DNA of 17,450 nt from Reyranella sp. (GCA_016780605.1 JADHLS010000020.1:1-17450), one strand, 5' to 3'. Shown: positions 1 through 8,976, counted from the stretch's first letter. Numbers and translations are program-made. Notes: generated by a model from the sequence alone, not told the origin.

Positions 1-1115
1 CCCTGCGGCAGGCCTGGCGCCAGGCCCTGCGGCTGCGGCGGTGCGGCCTGTTGCGGCTGGGCGGCGCGTGGTTGCGCCGGGGCGGGACGCGGCGGCTGCG
101 GCGCCTGGGCCGGCTGCATTGCCTGGATCACCGCCCGCATCTTCTTGGTCTCGTTCTCCTGGGCCTTCTTGAACTCGTCCTCGGTGAGGAAGCGGTCCTT
201 GTTGTCGTCGATCTCCAGGAACTGGCGGACCGCCGAGCCGGTCAGCTCGACGCGATCGAGCTGGCCGTCCTTGTTGGTGTCGATCTCGGCGAACTTGCGC
301 AGCACCAGCTGCTTGCGGATGTCGTAGGGCAGCAGGCCCTTGGCCTGCGGGCCGTCCGCCGGGCCGGTGAGGACGAGATATTCCTGCTGGCTGATCTTGC
401 CGTCGCCGTTCTTGTCGAGCTTGTCGGCTTCGCGCAGCTGCATGTCGATGAAGTCGTTGATCGCGGCCATGCCCTGGCGGCGGCGCTGCTCGACCTCACT
501 GCGCGCGGCTGCCTCGCGCTGCAGCGAGCGCTGCACGATCAAGCGCACCTCGGGCTCGGTCACTTTGTTGTCGCGGTCCGTGTCGTACTGGTTGAACTCG
601 GCATGGACCAGCGCCTCGGCCTCGGCGCGCTCGATGAAGCCGTCGCGGTTGGTATCGAGATTCTGGAACTCGGCCTTGGCGCGGTTGCGGCGTTCCTCGA
701 CGTTGGGGGCGCCCGGCACGTCCTGCGAGAAGGGCGGCTCGGCAACCCTGAGGAATTCCTCGAGCGACAGCTTGCCGTCCTTGTTGGCGTCGAGCTCCTC
801 GAACGACTTCATGCGGTATTTCAGAAAGTCGGCGCGCGAGACCTCGCCTTTCTTCTCGGTGTCGATCTCGACGAACCATTGCGGCAGGGGAATCGCCGGC
901 GCGGGCTGACCGGCCTGCTGCGCCTGGCCGCCCGGAGCGGGCGCGGGAGCGGGCGTCGCTGCGGCGGGTGGTGCGGCCGCTTGCGGCGGCTTGGCCGGCG
1001 GCGCCGCTTCGGGCGGACGGTTGGCCGGCCAGCCTTGCGTCGGCGGCGTCTGGGCGACGGCTGGCAACGCGATTGCGGCGGCAGTGACGAAGAGCGAACT
1101 GAAGAGGCGTTTCAT
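1..1115 (-). CDS. Secreted multi-EF-hand protein (partial, runs off left edge)
   Basis: Translating from ATG at 1115 down to base 1 gives 371 codons without a stop, so the C-terminus lies outside the window. Residues 1-21 look like a Sec signal peptide (MKR n-region, hydrophobic core, AVA before Q22). A Pro/Ala/Gln-rich linker spans about 23-78. Seven EF-hand-like loops follow, starting at residues 85, 109, 154, 178, 234, 279 and 303. Loops at 109 (DANKDGKLSLEE), 154, 234 (DKNGDGKISQQE) and 279 are canonical. The first ends in Asp, the loop at 178 has Asn for the central Gly, and the one at 303 has Arg there. A second Pro/Gln-rich stretch begins near 334. By family knowledge such loops bind Ca2+; the role here is inferred as a periplasmic or extracellular calcium-binding protein of unknown partner. 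The SD before the start is weak. It diverges from the liv operon. Confidence 0.85.
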   Translation of the reverse strand, partial: MKRLFSSLFVTAAAIALPAVAQTPPTQGWPANRPPEAAPPAKPPQAAAPPAAATPAPAPAPGGQAQQAGQPAPAIPLPQWFVEIDTEKKGEVSRADFLKYRMKSFEELDANKDGKLSLEEFLRVAEPPFSQDVPGAPNVEERRNRAKAEFQNLDTNRDGFIERAEAEALVHAEFNQYDTDRDNKVTEPEVRLIVQRSLQREAAARSEVEQRRRQGMAAINDFIDMQLREADKLDKNGDGKISQQEYLVLTGPADGPQAKGLLPYDIRKQLVLRKFAEIDTNKDGQLDRVELTGSAVRQFLEIDDNKDRFLTEDEFKKAQENETKKMRAVIQAMQPAQAPQPPRPAPAQPRAAQPQQAAPPQPQGLAPGLPQ

Positions 1116-1232
1116 CGGCGGTGAACCCGCGTGGAGAGGGGTAGTGGTCGTATCGGCGGCAACGCGCAGCGTGTCAATGTCCGCGCTGCGGATCGATCCT
1201 GCGGCGCAATCGCGCCCAAAGCATGGCGTGGG

Positions 1233-1248
1233 CGGCATTTGAGTTGCG
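1233..1248 (+). promoter_or_regulatory. Candidate sigma-54 (-24/-12) promoter for the liv operon
   Basis: The plus strand reads CGGCATTTGAGTTGCG. GG (1234-1235) and GC (1246-1247) are exactly 10 bases apart, and GGCA and TTGC match the TGGCACG-N4-TTGCW consensus. The mismatches are C for the first T, TT for CG and G for W. Transcription would start near 1258, upstream of livG. This is a motif match only. GGC-N7-TTGC is expected by chance about once per strand in a window this size. Confidence 0.35.
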
Positions 1249-1261
1249 TCCCCCAACGCAA
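1244..1261. promoter_or_regulatory. Inverted repeat overlapping the candidate -12 element
   Basis: TTGCGT (1244-1249) and ACGCAA (1256-1261) form a perfect 6-bp dyad with a 6-base C-rich spacer. It lies in the divergent region between the EF-hand gene and livG and overlaps the TTGC of the sigma-54-like motif. It could be an operator for a dimeric regulator or a chance dyad. No regulator gene is present in the window. Confidence 0.3.
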
Positions 1262-1377
1262 TAGGCCATCGTCGTTCGCCAGACGATTCCGCAGAAGGGT
1301 CGCAAGTGTTTGGGAGGCAAGGGTAATTTCGCGGCGCCGGAGCATTGAATGAGCCGGCCTTCGAAACCAGCGTGAAC

Positions 1378-2880
<1,503 letters not shown>

Positions 2881-2888
2881 GGCAGAAG

Positions 2889-3794
2889 ATGGAACAGTTC
2901 CTCCAGCAGATCGCATCGGGCCTGGCCAACGGCGCCATCTATGCCTGCGTCGCCCTGGCGCTGGTCATGATCTACGTGTCGACCGACCACATCAATTTCG
3001 CCCAGGGCGAGATGGCGATGTTCTCGACTTACATCAGCTGGCAGCTGATGAGCTGGGGCGTGAGCTTCTGGATCGCCTTCATCCTCGCGGTGCTGCTGTC
3101 GTTCGTGATGGGCGTGGTGATCGAACGGGTGATCCTGCGACCTCTGCACAACGCGCCGGTCCTGTCGATCGTCGTGGTCTTCATCGGCCTGCTGGCGATC
3201 TTCAACTCGGTGGCGGGCGCCATCTGGAGCTACCTGATCAAGGAATATCCCTCGCCCTTCCCCAAGAGCAGCTTCGGCATCGCGGGCGTGATCGGCCCGC
3301 ATCAACTCGGCGTGGTGCTGGTGACCCTGATCGTGCTGGGCCTGCTGTTCGCCTTCTTCCGCTATACGCCGCTGGGGCTTGCCATGCGCGCCGCCGCGCA
3401 GAACCCGCAGATGGCCCGGCTGGTCGGCGTGCGCGTCGACTGGATGCTGGCGCTGGGCTGGGGCCTCGCCGCGGCGGTCGGCGCGGTCGCGGGCATCATG
3501 GTGGCGCATATCGTCTATCTCGATCCCAACATGATGGCGGGCATCCTGCTCTACGCCTTCGCCGGCGCCCTGGTGGGCGGCATTGGCAACCCGGGCGGCG
3601 CGGTGCTGGGCGGCTTCATCGTCGGCGTGCTCGAGAACATGGTGGCCTTCGCCGGCAACCAGCTCGAGAAGGCGACCGGCGTCTACATCATCGGTAATGG
3701 CGAGAAGCTCACCGTCGCGCTGATCATCGTGATCTTCGTGCTCACCGTGCGACCGGCGGGGATCTTCGGCCGCGTCGTCGTGAAGAGGGTCTGA
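2889..3794 (+). CDS. livH: LivH-type ABC transporter permease
   Basis: An inner-membrane permease of the HAAT family, 301 residues. It is hydrophobic throughout, with about eight predicted membrane segments judged by eye. LivH hallmarks are the N-terminal GLANGAIYACVALALVMIY, the HINFAQGEMAMFS segment near residues 35-47, and the cytoplasmic coupling region around PLGLAMRAAAQNPQMARLVG. Later glycine-rich segments (GALVGGIGNPGGAVLGG) are also typical. GAGG bases overlapping the livF stop lie at an SD position before ATG 2889. It pairs with LivM to form the translocation pore, and its TGA ends 2 bases before the livM start. Confidence 0.95.
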   Translation: MEQFLQQIASGLANGAIYACVALALVMIYVSTDHINFAQGEMAMFSTYISWQLMSWGVSFWIAFILAVLLSFVMGVVIERVILRPLHNAPVLSIVVVFIGLLAIFNSVAGAIWSYLIKEYPSPFPKSSFGIAGVIGPHQLGVVLVTLIVLGLLFAFFRYTPLGLAMRAAAQNPQMARLVGVRVDWMLALGWGLAAAVGAVAGIMVAHIVYLDPNMMAGILLYAFAGALVGGIGNPGGAVLGGFIVGVLENMVAFAGNQLEKATGVYIIGNGEKLTVALIIVIFVLTVRPAGIFGRVVVKRV

Positions 3795-3796
3795 CC

Positions 3797-4855
3797 ATGG
3801 CCGCATCGTCCAAGAAATGGCTGTGGGGGCTGCTGGCGGCGGCCTTCCTGGTGCCGCTGCTGCGGCCGGTGCTGCCCGACATCGTCTCCGACTATCGGCT
3901 GTTCCTGGTCAGCACGATGATGATCGCGGCCATCGCCGTGCTGGGACTGAACCTCCTGACCGGCTTCAACGGCCAGATCTCGCTGGGCCACGGCGCGTTC
4001 TATGCGGTCGGTGCCTACACCGCCGCGGTCCTGATGGACCAGGCCAACTGGCCCTACTGGGCAACCATCCCGGCGGCGGCGATCGTCTGCTTCATCGTCG
4101 GTTACCTGTTCGGCCTGCCGGCGCTGAAGCTCGAGGGGCACTACCTCGCGCTCGCCACCTTCGCGCTGGCGCTCGCCGTGCCGCAGATCCTGAAATACAA
4201 ATGGCTCGAAGGCCTGACCGGCGGCGTGCAGGGCATCGTGCTCAACAAGCCCGAGGTGCCGTTCGGCCTGCCGATGAGCGAAGACCAGTGGCTCTACTAC
4301 TACGTCCTGATCGTGATGGTGCTGCTCTACTGGGGCGCCGCCAACATGCTGAACAGCCGCAGCGGACGGGCCATGAAGGCGATCCGCGACTACGCCATCG
4401 CCGCCGACACAATGGGCATCGACACCGCGCTCTACAAGACGGTCACCTTCGGCATCAGCGCCGCCTACACCGGCATCGCGGGCGCGCTCTCGGCCTCGGC
4501 CATCGCCTTCGTGGCGCCCGACAGCTTCAACATCTTCCTGTCGATCAAGTTCCTGATCGGCCTGGTCGTGGGCGGCATCGGTTCGCTGGCAGGCTCGGTC
4601 GTGGGCGGCATCTTCTATGTGCTGGTCGACAACTCCGCCCAGGCGCTCTCGACCTTCGCGAAGAACGACCTCGGCCTGCAGTTCGACCTGTCGGCCTATA
4701 CCGTGTTCGGCATCCTGCTGATCGTGCTGATGTACCTGATGCCGATGGGCATCGTCGGCGGTGTTTATTACCTGGTGCAGAGCATGCGCAGCAGCATGCG
4801 CGGCCCGCAGGCGCAGCAGCAGGCGGCGACGCAGAAGCAACACGCGACCCGGTAA
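3797..4855 (+). CDS. livM: LivM-type ABC transporter permease
   Basis: The second inner-membrane permease, 352 residues, without the fused ATPase domain found in some LivM homologues. The family motif NLLTGFNGQISLGHGAFYAVG lies near residues 52-72. The cytoplasmic coupling helix is in MKAIRDYAIAADTMGID, and GGIGSLAGSVVGG follows near the C-terminus. The extreme C-terminus is a Gln/Ala-rich tail of about 20 residues, likely cytoplasmic. An AGAGGG purine run within the end of livH precedes the ATG. Seventy-two bases separate it from SBP1 with no terminator in between, so read-through into SBP1 is expected. Confidence 0.94.
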   Translation: MAASSKKWLWGLLAAAFLVPLLRPVLPDIVSDYRLFLVSTMMIAAIAVLGLNLLTGFNGQISLGHGAFYAVGAYTAAVLMDQANWPYWATIPAAAIVCFIVGYLFGLPALKLEGHYLALATFALALAVPQILKYKWLEGLTGGVQGIVLNKPEVPFGLPMSEDQWLYYYVLIVMVLLYWGAANMLNSRSGRAMKAIRDYAIAADTMGIDTALYKTVTFGISAAYTGIAGALSASAIAFVAPDSFNIFLSIKFLIGLVVGGIGSLAGSVVGGIFYVLVDNSAQALSTFAKNDLGLQFDLSAYTVFGILLIVLMYLMPMGIVGGVYYLVQSMRSSMRGPQAQQQAATQKQHATR

Positions 4856-4886
4856 GGCCGGCCCGCGGATCAACCGTTTCAACAGC

Positions 4887-4907
4887 GAGGAGTAGTTGAT
4901 GGCGTAA
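4887..4907 (+). other. Two-codon mini-ORF with strong SD in the livM-SBP1 gap
   Basis: GAGGAG (4887-4892) is followed six bases later by ATG GCG TAA (4899-4907), a complete Met-Ala-stop frame. TTG directly before the ATG is in the same frame. It lies 20 bases upstream of the SBP1 start. It may be a decayed start site or a ribosome-loading element; nothing in the sequence proves it is translated. Confidence 0.3.
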
Positions 4908-4927
4908 ACCCAACAGGGAGCAGCACC

Positions 4928-6148
4928 ATGAAGACCAATAGGCGTACCTTCGTGGGCGGCCTTGCCGCCACGACGATGCTTTCGGGTTCCCGAGTAGCGT
5001 TCGCGCAGAAGAAGTACGATGACGGGGCGACCGACAAGGAGATCAAGATCGGTCATACCAACCCGTACAGTGGGCCGGCGTCTTCCTACGGTGTCATCGG
5101 CAAGTGTGAAGAGGCCTACTGGAAGAGCGTCAATGACAGGGGCGGCATCAATGGCCGCATGATCAAGTTCATCACGCTCGATGACGGCTACAATCCCGCC
5201 AAGACCGTTGAGTGCGTGCGCCAGCTGGTCGAGCAGGACAAGGTGCTGTGCACCTGCAATACGCTGGGCACGCCGACCAACACGGCGATCCACAAGTACA
5301 TGAATCAGAAGAAGGTGCCGATGCTGTTCGTGGCGACCGGCGCCTCGAAGTGGGGCAAACCCAAGGAGTTCCCGTGGACGATGGGCTATCAGCCCGACTA
5401 CCACACCGAGGCGGTGATCTACGCCAAGCACATCCTGGCCAACGTCAAGGATCCCAAGATCGGCGTGCTGATGCAGAACGACGACTACGGAAAGGACTAT
5501 TGGGAAGGCTTCAAGGAAGGCCTGGGCAAGGAGGCCGACCGGGTGGTGAAGCACGTGACCTACGAGGTCACCGATCCCACGGTCGATTCGCAGACCATCC
5601 AGCTCAAGGATTCCGGCGCCAACGTCTTCTTCAACATCTCGATCCCGAAGTTCGCCGCGCAATCCATGCGTAAGGCGGCCGAGATCGGCTGGCGACCGGC
5701 ACAGTACCTGAACAACGTGGCGGGGCAGGTGACCACGACGATGAAGCCCGCCGGCTTCGAGAACGTGCAGGGCGTCATCACCGCCGCCTGGCTGAAGGAT
5801 CCGACCGACAAGCAGTGGGACGACGACGCCGAGATGAAGGCGTGGCGCGACTGGATGGCCAAGTACATGCCGAGCGCCAACCTGGGCGACGTCAACTTCG
5901 TCTATGCCTATTCGGTGTCGTACCTGATGGAGCAGACCCTGAAGAAGTGCGGCGATAACCTGACGCGCGAGAACCTGATGCGCCAGGCCGCGAACCACCA
6001 GAAGCTCAGGGTGCCGGGCCTCCTGCCGGGCATCACCGTTTCGACCAGCCCGACCGATTTCTACCCGGTGCAGGCCGTGCAATTGCAGCGCTTCAAGGGC
6101 GAGTCCTGGGAGCTGTTCGGCGACCTCATGCACGCGGAAAGCACCTAA
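4928..6148 (+). CDS. Liv-type periplasmic solute-binding protein, paralogue 1 (SBP1)
   Basis: A type I periplasmic binding protein of the HAAT/Leu-Ile-Val family, 406 residues. It would capture a ligand in the periplasm and deliver it to LivHMGF. The leader has a twin-arginine-like motif TNRRTFVGG (3-11) and a cleavage site AFA before Q27; there is no lipobox Cys. The mature protein starts QKKYDDGATDKEIKIGHTNPYSGPAS-like, followed by the lobe-1 motif NTLGTPTNTAIHKYMNQKKV and the hinge-proximal VATGASKWG. Compared with its paralogues it differs at NVAGQVTTTMKPAGF (others NVSASVA.VMKPAGF) and carries extra cysteines (GKCEEAY, VECVRQ, LCTCNT). GGGAG before ATG 4928 supports the start. It is probably the last gene of the liv transcript because a strong terminator follows. 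The ligand cannot be read from sequence; amino acid, amide or aromatic compounds are all possible in this family. Confidence 0.93.
   Translation: MKTNRRTFVGGLAATTMLSGSRVAFAQKKYDDGATDKEIKIGHTNPYSGPASSYGVIGKCEEAYWKSVNDRGGINGRMIKFITLDDGYNPAKTVECVRQLVEQDKVLCTCNTLGTPTNTAIHKYMNQKKVPMLFVATGASKWGKPKEFPWTMGYQPDYHTEAVIYAKHILANVKDPKIGVLMQNDDYGKDYWEGFKEGLGKEADRVVKHVTYEVTDPTVDSQTIQLKDSGANVFFNISIPKFAAQSMRKAAEIGWRPAQYLNNVAGQVTTTMKPAGFENVQGVITAAWLKDPTDKQWDDDAEMKAWRDWMAKYMPSANLGDVNFVYAYSVSYLMEQTLKKCGDNLTRENLMRQAANHQKLRVPGLLPGITVSTSPTDFYPVQAVQLQRFKGESWELFGDLMHAEST
5282..5387 (+). repeat. Near-identical DNA patch shared with 8001-8106 (SBP1 copy)
   Basis: Bases 5282-5358 match 8001-8077 exactly (77 bases). After one mismatch at 5359/8078, identity continues to 5387/8106. 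Synonymous differences appear again on both sides. The patch codes for TAIHKYMNQKKVPMLF and the TGASKWG region. Confidence 0.85.
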
Positions 6149-6167
6149 GCTGCGACATCTTGGTCAG

Positions 6168-6196
6168 AAGGCCGCCGCTGGGCGGCCTTCTTTTTT
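6168..6196 (+). terminator. Intrinsic terminator after SBP1
   Basis: AAGGCCGCC (6168-6176) pairs perfectly with GGCGGCCTT (6181-6189) around a GCTG loop. It is followed by C and six T (6191-6196). It starts 19 bases after the SBP1 stop and would end the liv transcript. Confidence 0.9.
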
Positions 6197-6243
6197 GGCG
6201 GCATTTGGACGAAGCTCCCGCGCCTTTTCATGGGAGGAAACAA

Positions 6244-7464
6244 ATGCGTACAAGCAGGCGGGGTTTCGTGGCGGGCGCTTCGGCGCTGGCCCTGGCGTCG
6301 GGCTCGACTTCGGCCTTCGCGCAGAAGAAGTACGACGACGGCGCGAGCGACACCGAGATCAAGATCGGCAACACCAATCCCTATAGCGGCCCGGCCTCGG
6401 CCTATGCCCAGATCGCCAAGACGATCGACGCCTATTTCAAGAGCGTCAACGACGCCGGCGGCGTCAACGGCCGCAAGATCAAGTTCATCTCGCTCGACGA
6501 CGGCTACAGCCCGCCGAAGACGGTGGAGATGGTCCGCCAGCTGGTCGAGCAGGACAAGATCTTCGCCCTGTTCCAGTCGCTCGGCACGCCGTGCAACACG
6601 GCGATCCACAAATACATGAACCAGAAGAAGGTGCCGCAGCTCTACGTTGCTACCGGCGCGTCGAAGTGGGGCGATCCCAAGAACTTCCCTTGGACCATGG
6701 GCTTCCAGCCCGACTACCACACCGAAGCGGTGATCTATGCCAAGCACATCCTGGCCAACATCAAGGACGCCAAGATCGGGGTGCTGCATCAGAACGACGA
6801 TTACGGCCGCGACTATCTCGGTGGCTTCAAGGAGGGCCTCGGCAACGAGGCGAGCCGCATCGTCAAGATCGTGACTTTCGAGGCGACGGATCCCACGGTC
6901 GATTCGCAGATCATCCAGCTCAAGGACTCTGGCGCCAACGTCTTCTTCAACGTCTCGGGGCCGAAGGCGGCAGCCCAGGGCATCCGCAAGGCGGCCGACA
7001 TCGACTGGAAGCCTGCGCACTACCTCAACAACGTCTCGGCCTCGGTTGCGGCTGTCATGAAGCCCGCGGGCTTCGACAACGCCCAAGGCATCATCACCGC
7101 CGCCTACATCATGGATGCCACCGACAGGGCGTGGGACGACAACGCCGAGATGAAGGAATGGCGCGCCTGGATGGACAAGAACATGCCCGGCGCCAACAAG
7201 GCCGACGCCAATCACATCTACGGCTATGCCGTTGCCGTCCTGATGACCGAGACGCTCAAGCGTTGCGGCAATGAGCTGACGCGCGCCAACCTCATGAAGC
7301 AGGCGGCGAGCTTCCAGAAGTACCGCCTGCCGCTCCTTCTGCCAGGCATCACCATCAACACCAGCCCGACCGACTACTATCCGATTCAGGCGGTCCAGCT
7401 GCAGCGCTTCAAGGGCGAGACCTGGGAGCTGTTCGGCGAGGTCATGCACGCGGAAAGCACCTGA
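6244..7464 (+). CDS. Liv-type periplasmic solute-binding protein, paralogue 2 (SBP2)
   Basis: A HAAT-family binding protein of 406 residues. ATG 6244 is chosen because GGGAGGAAACAA directly precedes it and a Tat-like leader follows (TSRRGFVAG, residues 3-11; cleavage AFA before Q27). An upstream in-frame start at 6160 would have to read through the SBP1 terminator and is rejected. It is the most divergent paralogue at presumed cleft positions: GNTNPYSGPASAYAQI instead of GHTNPYSGPASxYGVI, FQSLGTPCNTAI instead of FNTLGTPTNTAI, HQNDDYG instead of MQNDDYG, and NVSGPKAAAQG instead of NISxPKFAAQ. A different ligand preference is therefore plausible. Only 47 bases separate it from the preceding terminator and no convincing promoter is visible there, so expression may depend on terminator read-through or a promoter within SBP1. 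Confidence 0.92.
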   Translation: MRTSRRGFVAGASALALASGSTSAFAQKKYDDGASDTEIKIGNTNPYSGPASAYAQIAKTIDAYFKSVNDAGGVNGRKIKFISLDDGYSPPKTVEMVRQLVEQDKIFALFQSLGTPCNTAIHKYMNQKKVPQLYVATGASKWGDPKNFPWTMGFQPDYHTEAVIYAKHILANIKDAKIGVLHQNDDYGRDYLGGFKEGLGNEASRIVKIVTFEATDPTVDSQIIQLKDSGANVFFNVSGPKAAAQGIRKAADIDWKPAHYLNNVSASVAAVMKPAGFDNAQGIITAAYIMDATDRAWDDNAEMKEWRAWMDKNMPGANKADANHIYGYAVAVLMTETLKRCGNELTRANLMKQAASFQKYRLPLLLPGITINTSPTDYYPIQAVQLQRFKGETWELFGEVMHAEST

Positions 7465-7488
7465 TCAGGCGCCCCTCCCAGAGAAGTG

Positions 7489-7520
7489 AAGGCCGCCGGC
7501 TTCCGGCGGCCTTTTCTTTT
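7489..7520 (+). terminator. Intrinsic terminator after SBP2
   Basis: AAGGCCGCCGG (7489-7499) pairs perfectly with CCGGCGGCCTT (7503-7513) around a CTT loop. The stem is followed by a T-rich run ending at 7520 (TTTTCTTTT including the last stem bases). It lies 24 bases after the SBP2 stop and has the same core as the terminators after SBP1 and SBP3. Confidence 0.9.
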
Positions 7521-7521
7521 G

Positions 7522-7537
7522 CGGCTTTCGCGTTGCA
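7522..7537 (+). promoter_or_regulatory. Candidate sigma-54 (-24/-12) promoter for SBP3
   Basis: The plus strand reads CGGCTTTCGCGTTGCA. GG (7523-7524) and GC (7535-7536) are 10 bases apart, and GGC and TTGCA match the consensus. It sits immediately downstream of the SBP2 terminator and about 100 bases upstream of the SBP3 start, a sensible promoter position. A sigma-70-like reading (TTGCAA 7533-7538, TATATT 7552-7557) has a spacer of only 13 bases and is less convincing. Confidence 0.35.
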
Positions 7538-7637
7538 ACATTGAAAAACTGTATATTGCTGCGCGAGCTTTCTCCTTTTCCGCGCAGGTAATCCGGGCGA
7601 TTCTCGCCAGGCAAACAACAAAACACAGGAGGACGCG

Positions 7638-8867
7638 TTGAGGACCAACAGGCGTATGTTTCTCGGCGGTGCTTCGACCGCTGCCGTCTTGTCAGCGTCG
7701 GGCGTCTCGTTCGCACAGGGCGACAAGAAGTATTCGGATGGCGCCAGCGACACCGAGATCAAGATCGGCCACACCAATCCCTACAGCGGACCGGCCTCGG
7801 CCTATGGCGTGATCGGCAAGACGCTCCAGGCATACTGGAAATACGTCAACGAGACCCAGGGCGGCGTGAACGGCCGCAAGATCAACTTCATCAGCTACGA
7901 CGACGGCTACACGCCGTCCAAGACCGTCGAGCTGGTCCGCCAGCTGGTCGAGCAGGACAAGGTGCTGTGCACCTTCAATACGCTCGGCACGCCGACTAAT
8001 ACGGCGATCCACAAGTACATGAATCAGAAGAAGGTGCCGATGCTGTTCGTGGCGACCGGCGCCTCGAAGTGGGGCAAGCCCAAGGAGTTCCCGTGGACGA
8101 TGGGCTTCCAGCCCGATTACCACACCGAAGCCGTGATCTACGCCAAGCACATCCTGGCCAACGTCAAGGATTCCAAGATCGGCGTGCTGATGCAGAACGA
8201 CGACTACGGCAAGGACTACTGGGAAGGCATGCGCGAGGGCCTCGGCAAGGAAGTCGGCCGTGTCGTCAAGCACGTCACCTACGAGGTGACGGATCCGACG
8301 GTCGATAGCCAGGTCATCCAGCTGAAGGACTCGGGCGCCAACGTCTTCTTCAACATCTCGACGCCGAAGTTCGCCGCCCAGGCGATGCGCAAGGCGGCCG
8401 ACATCGGCTGGAAGCCGGCGCAGTACCTGAACAACGTCTCGGCCAGCGTCGCCACGGTCATGAAGCCTGCGGGCTTCGAGAACGTGCAGGGCGTGCTGAC
8501 CGCTGCGTACCTGATGGATCCCACCGACAAGCAATGGGACGACAATGCCGACATGAAGATGTGGAAGGAGTGGATGGGCAAGTACAATGCCGGTGCCAGC
8601 CTGTCGGATGCCTCCAACGTCTTTGCCTATTCGGTGGTCAGCCTGATGCACGAGACGCTGAAGAAATGCGGCAACGACCTCACGCGCGAGAACCTCATGC
8701 GCCAAGCGGCGAACTTCCAGAAGTGGAAACTGCCGATGGCGCTGCCCGGCATTACGGTGAGCACCAGCCCGACCGACTACTACCCGATCCAGGCGGTCCA
8801 GCTGCAGCGCTTCAAGGGCGAGACCTGGGAGCTGTTCGGCGACGTCATGCACGCCGAAAGCACCTGA
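7638..8867 (+). CDS. Liv-type periplasmic solute-binding protein, paralogue 3 (SBP3)
   Basis: A HAAT-family binding protein of 409 residues. The start is TTG 7638, supported by AGGAGG at 7627-7632 and by the leader TNRRMFLGG (3-11), a good twin-arginine motif, with cleavage SFA before Q27. The mature N-terminus has two extra residues (QGDKKYSDG) compared with its paralogues. Cleft-region motifs are GHTNPYSGPASAYGVIGK, FNTLGTPTNTAI, VATGASKWG and NVSASVATVMKPAGF, closest in pattern to SBP4 and in DNA to SBP1 over the middle third. It has the longest upstream spacer of the array (117 bases after the terminator), which contains a sigma-54-like motif. It is likely an independently transcribed receptor for the LivHMGF complex. 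Confidence 0.93.
   Translation: MRTNRRMFLGGASTAAVLSASGVSFAQGDKKYSDGASDTEIKIGHTNPYSGPASAYGVIGKTLQAYWKYVNETQGGVNGRKINFISYDDGYTPSKTVELVRQLVEQDKVLCTFNTLGTPTNTAIHKYMNQKKVPMLFVATGASKWGKPKEFPWTMGFQPDYHTEAVIYAKHILANVKDSKIGVLMQNDDYGKDYWEGMREGLGKEVGRVVKHVTYEVTDPTVDSQVIQLKDSGANVFFNISTPKFAAQAMRKAADIGWKPAQYLNNVSASVATVMKPAGFENVQGVLTAAYLMDPTDKQWDDNADMKMWKEWMGKYNAGASLSDASNVFAYSVVSLMHETLKKCGNDLTRENLMRQAANFQKWKLPMALPGITVSTSPTDYYPIQAVQLQRFKGETWELFGDVMHAEST
8001..8106 (+). repeat. Near-identical DNA patch shared with 5282-5387 (SBP3 copy)
   Basis: This is the counterpart of the SBP1 patch, with one mismatch in 106 bases. Part of it, around the GASKWGKPKEF codons and beyond, is also identical in SBP4 near 9388-9446. 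Low synonymous divergence in this core suggests either a recent copy event or gene conversion. Confidence 0.85.
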
Positions 8868-8886
8868 TTGCTTTTTCACATGGTGG

Positions 8887-8914
8887 AAAAGGCCGCCCGC
8901 GAGGCGGCCTTTTT
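8887..8914 (+). terminator. Intrinsic terminator after SBP3
   Basis: AAAAGGCCGCC (8887-8897) pairs with GGCGGCCTTTT (8903-8913) around a CGCGA loop, with a short T run reaching 8914. The A-tract on the left gives it bidirectional form. It lies 19 bases after the SBP3 stop. Confidence 0.85.
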
Positions 8915-8976
8915 CGTTTTCAGACGCGGAATTTCAAGGGACCCTCGACGGAGAAATCCATACGAAGGAGGGAGCG

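Noticed and set aside
11..26. 16-base perfect palindrome GGCCTGGCGCCAGGCC
   Set aside because: It lies inside the Pro/Gln/Gly-rich coding tail of the EF-hand gene, where low-complexity codons easily make palindromes. No second copy was noticed.
51..1124. Long plus-strand open frame (357 codons) opposite the left EF-hand gene
   Set aside because: It is antisense to a frame with a signal peptide and seven EF-hand loops. Its product is a Leu/Val/Gly/Arg-rich shadow with no recognisable motif.
1165..1190. CGCAGCG-N12-CGCTGCG inverted repeat upstream of the EF-hand gene
   Set aside because: Seven-base GC arms with a long spacer are common by chance in this DNA, and there is no associated T-tract or promoter motif.
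3683..6133. 816-codon minus-strand open frame across livM and SBP1
   Set aside because: It lies opposite two clear genes and their spacer, and its composition (His, Asp, Val and Arg runs) mirrors their codon bias. Similar antisense frames occur opposite SBP2, SBP3 and SBP4, as expected for GC-rich coding DNA.
6160..6243. Upstream in-frame start for SBP2
   Set aside because: It would place the start inside the SBP1 terminator hairpin and add 28 residues before a perfect leader with its own SD.
7533..7557. Sigma-70 reading TTGCAA/TATATT upstream of SBP3
   Set aside because: The spacer is 13 bases, too short; the sigma-54 reading of the same region fits better.
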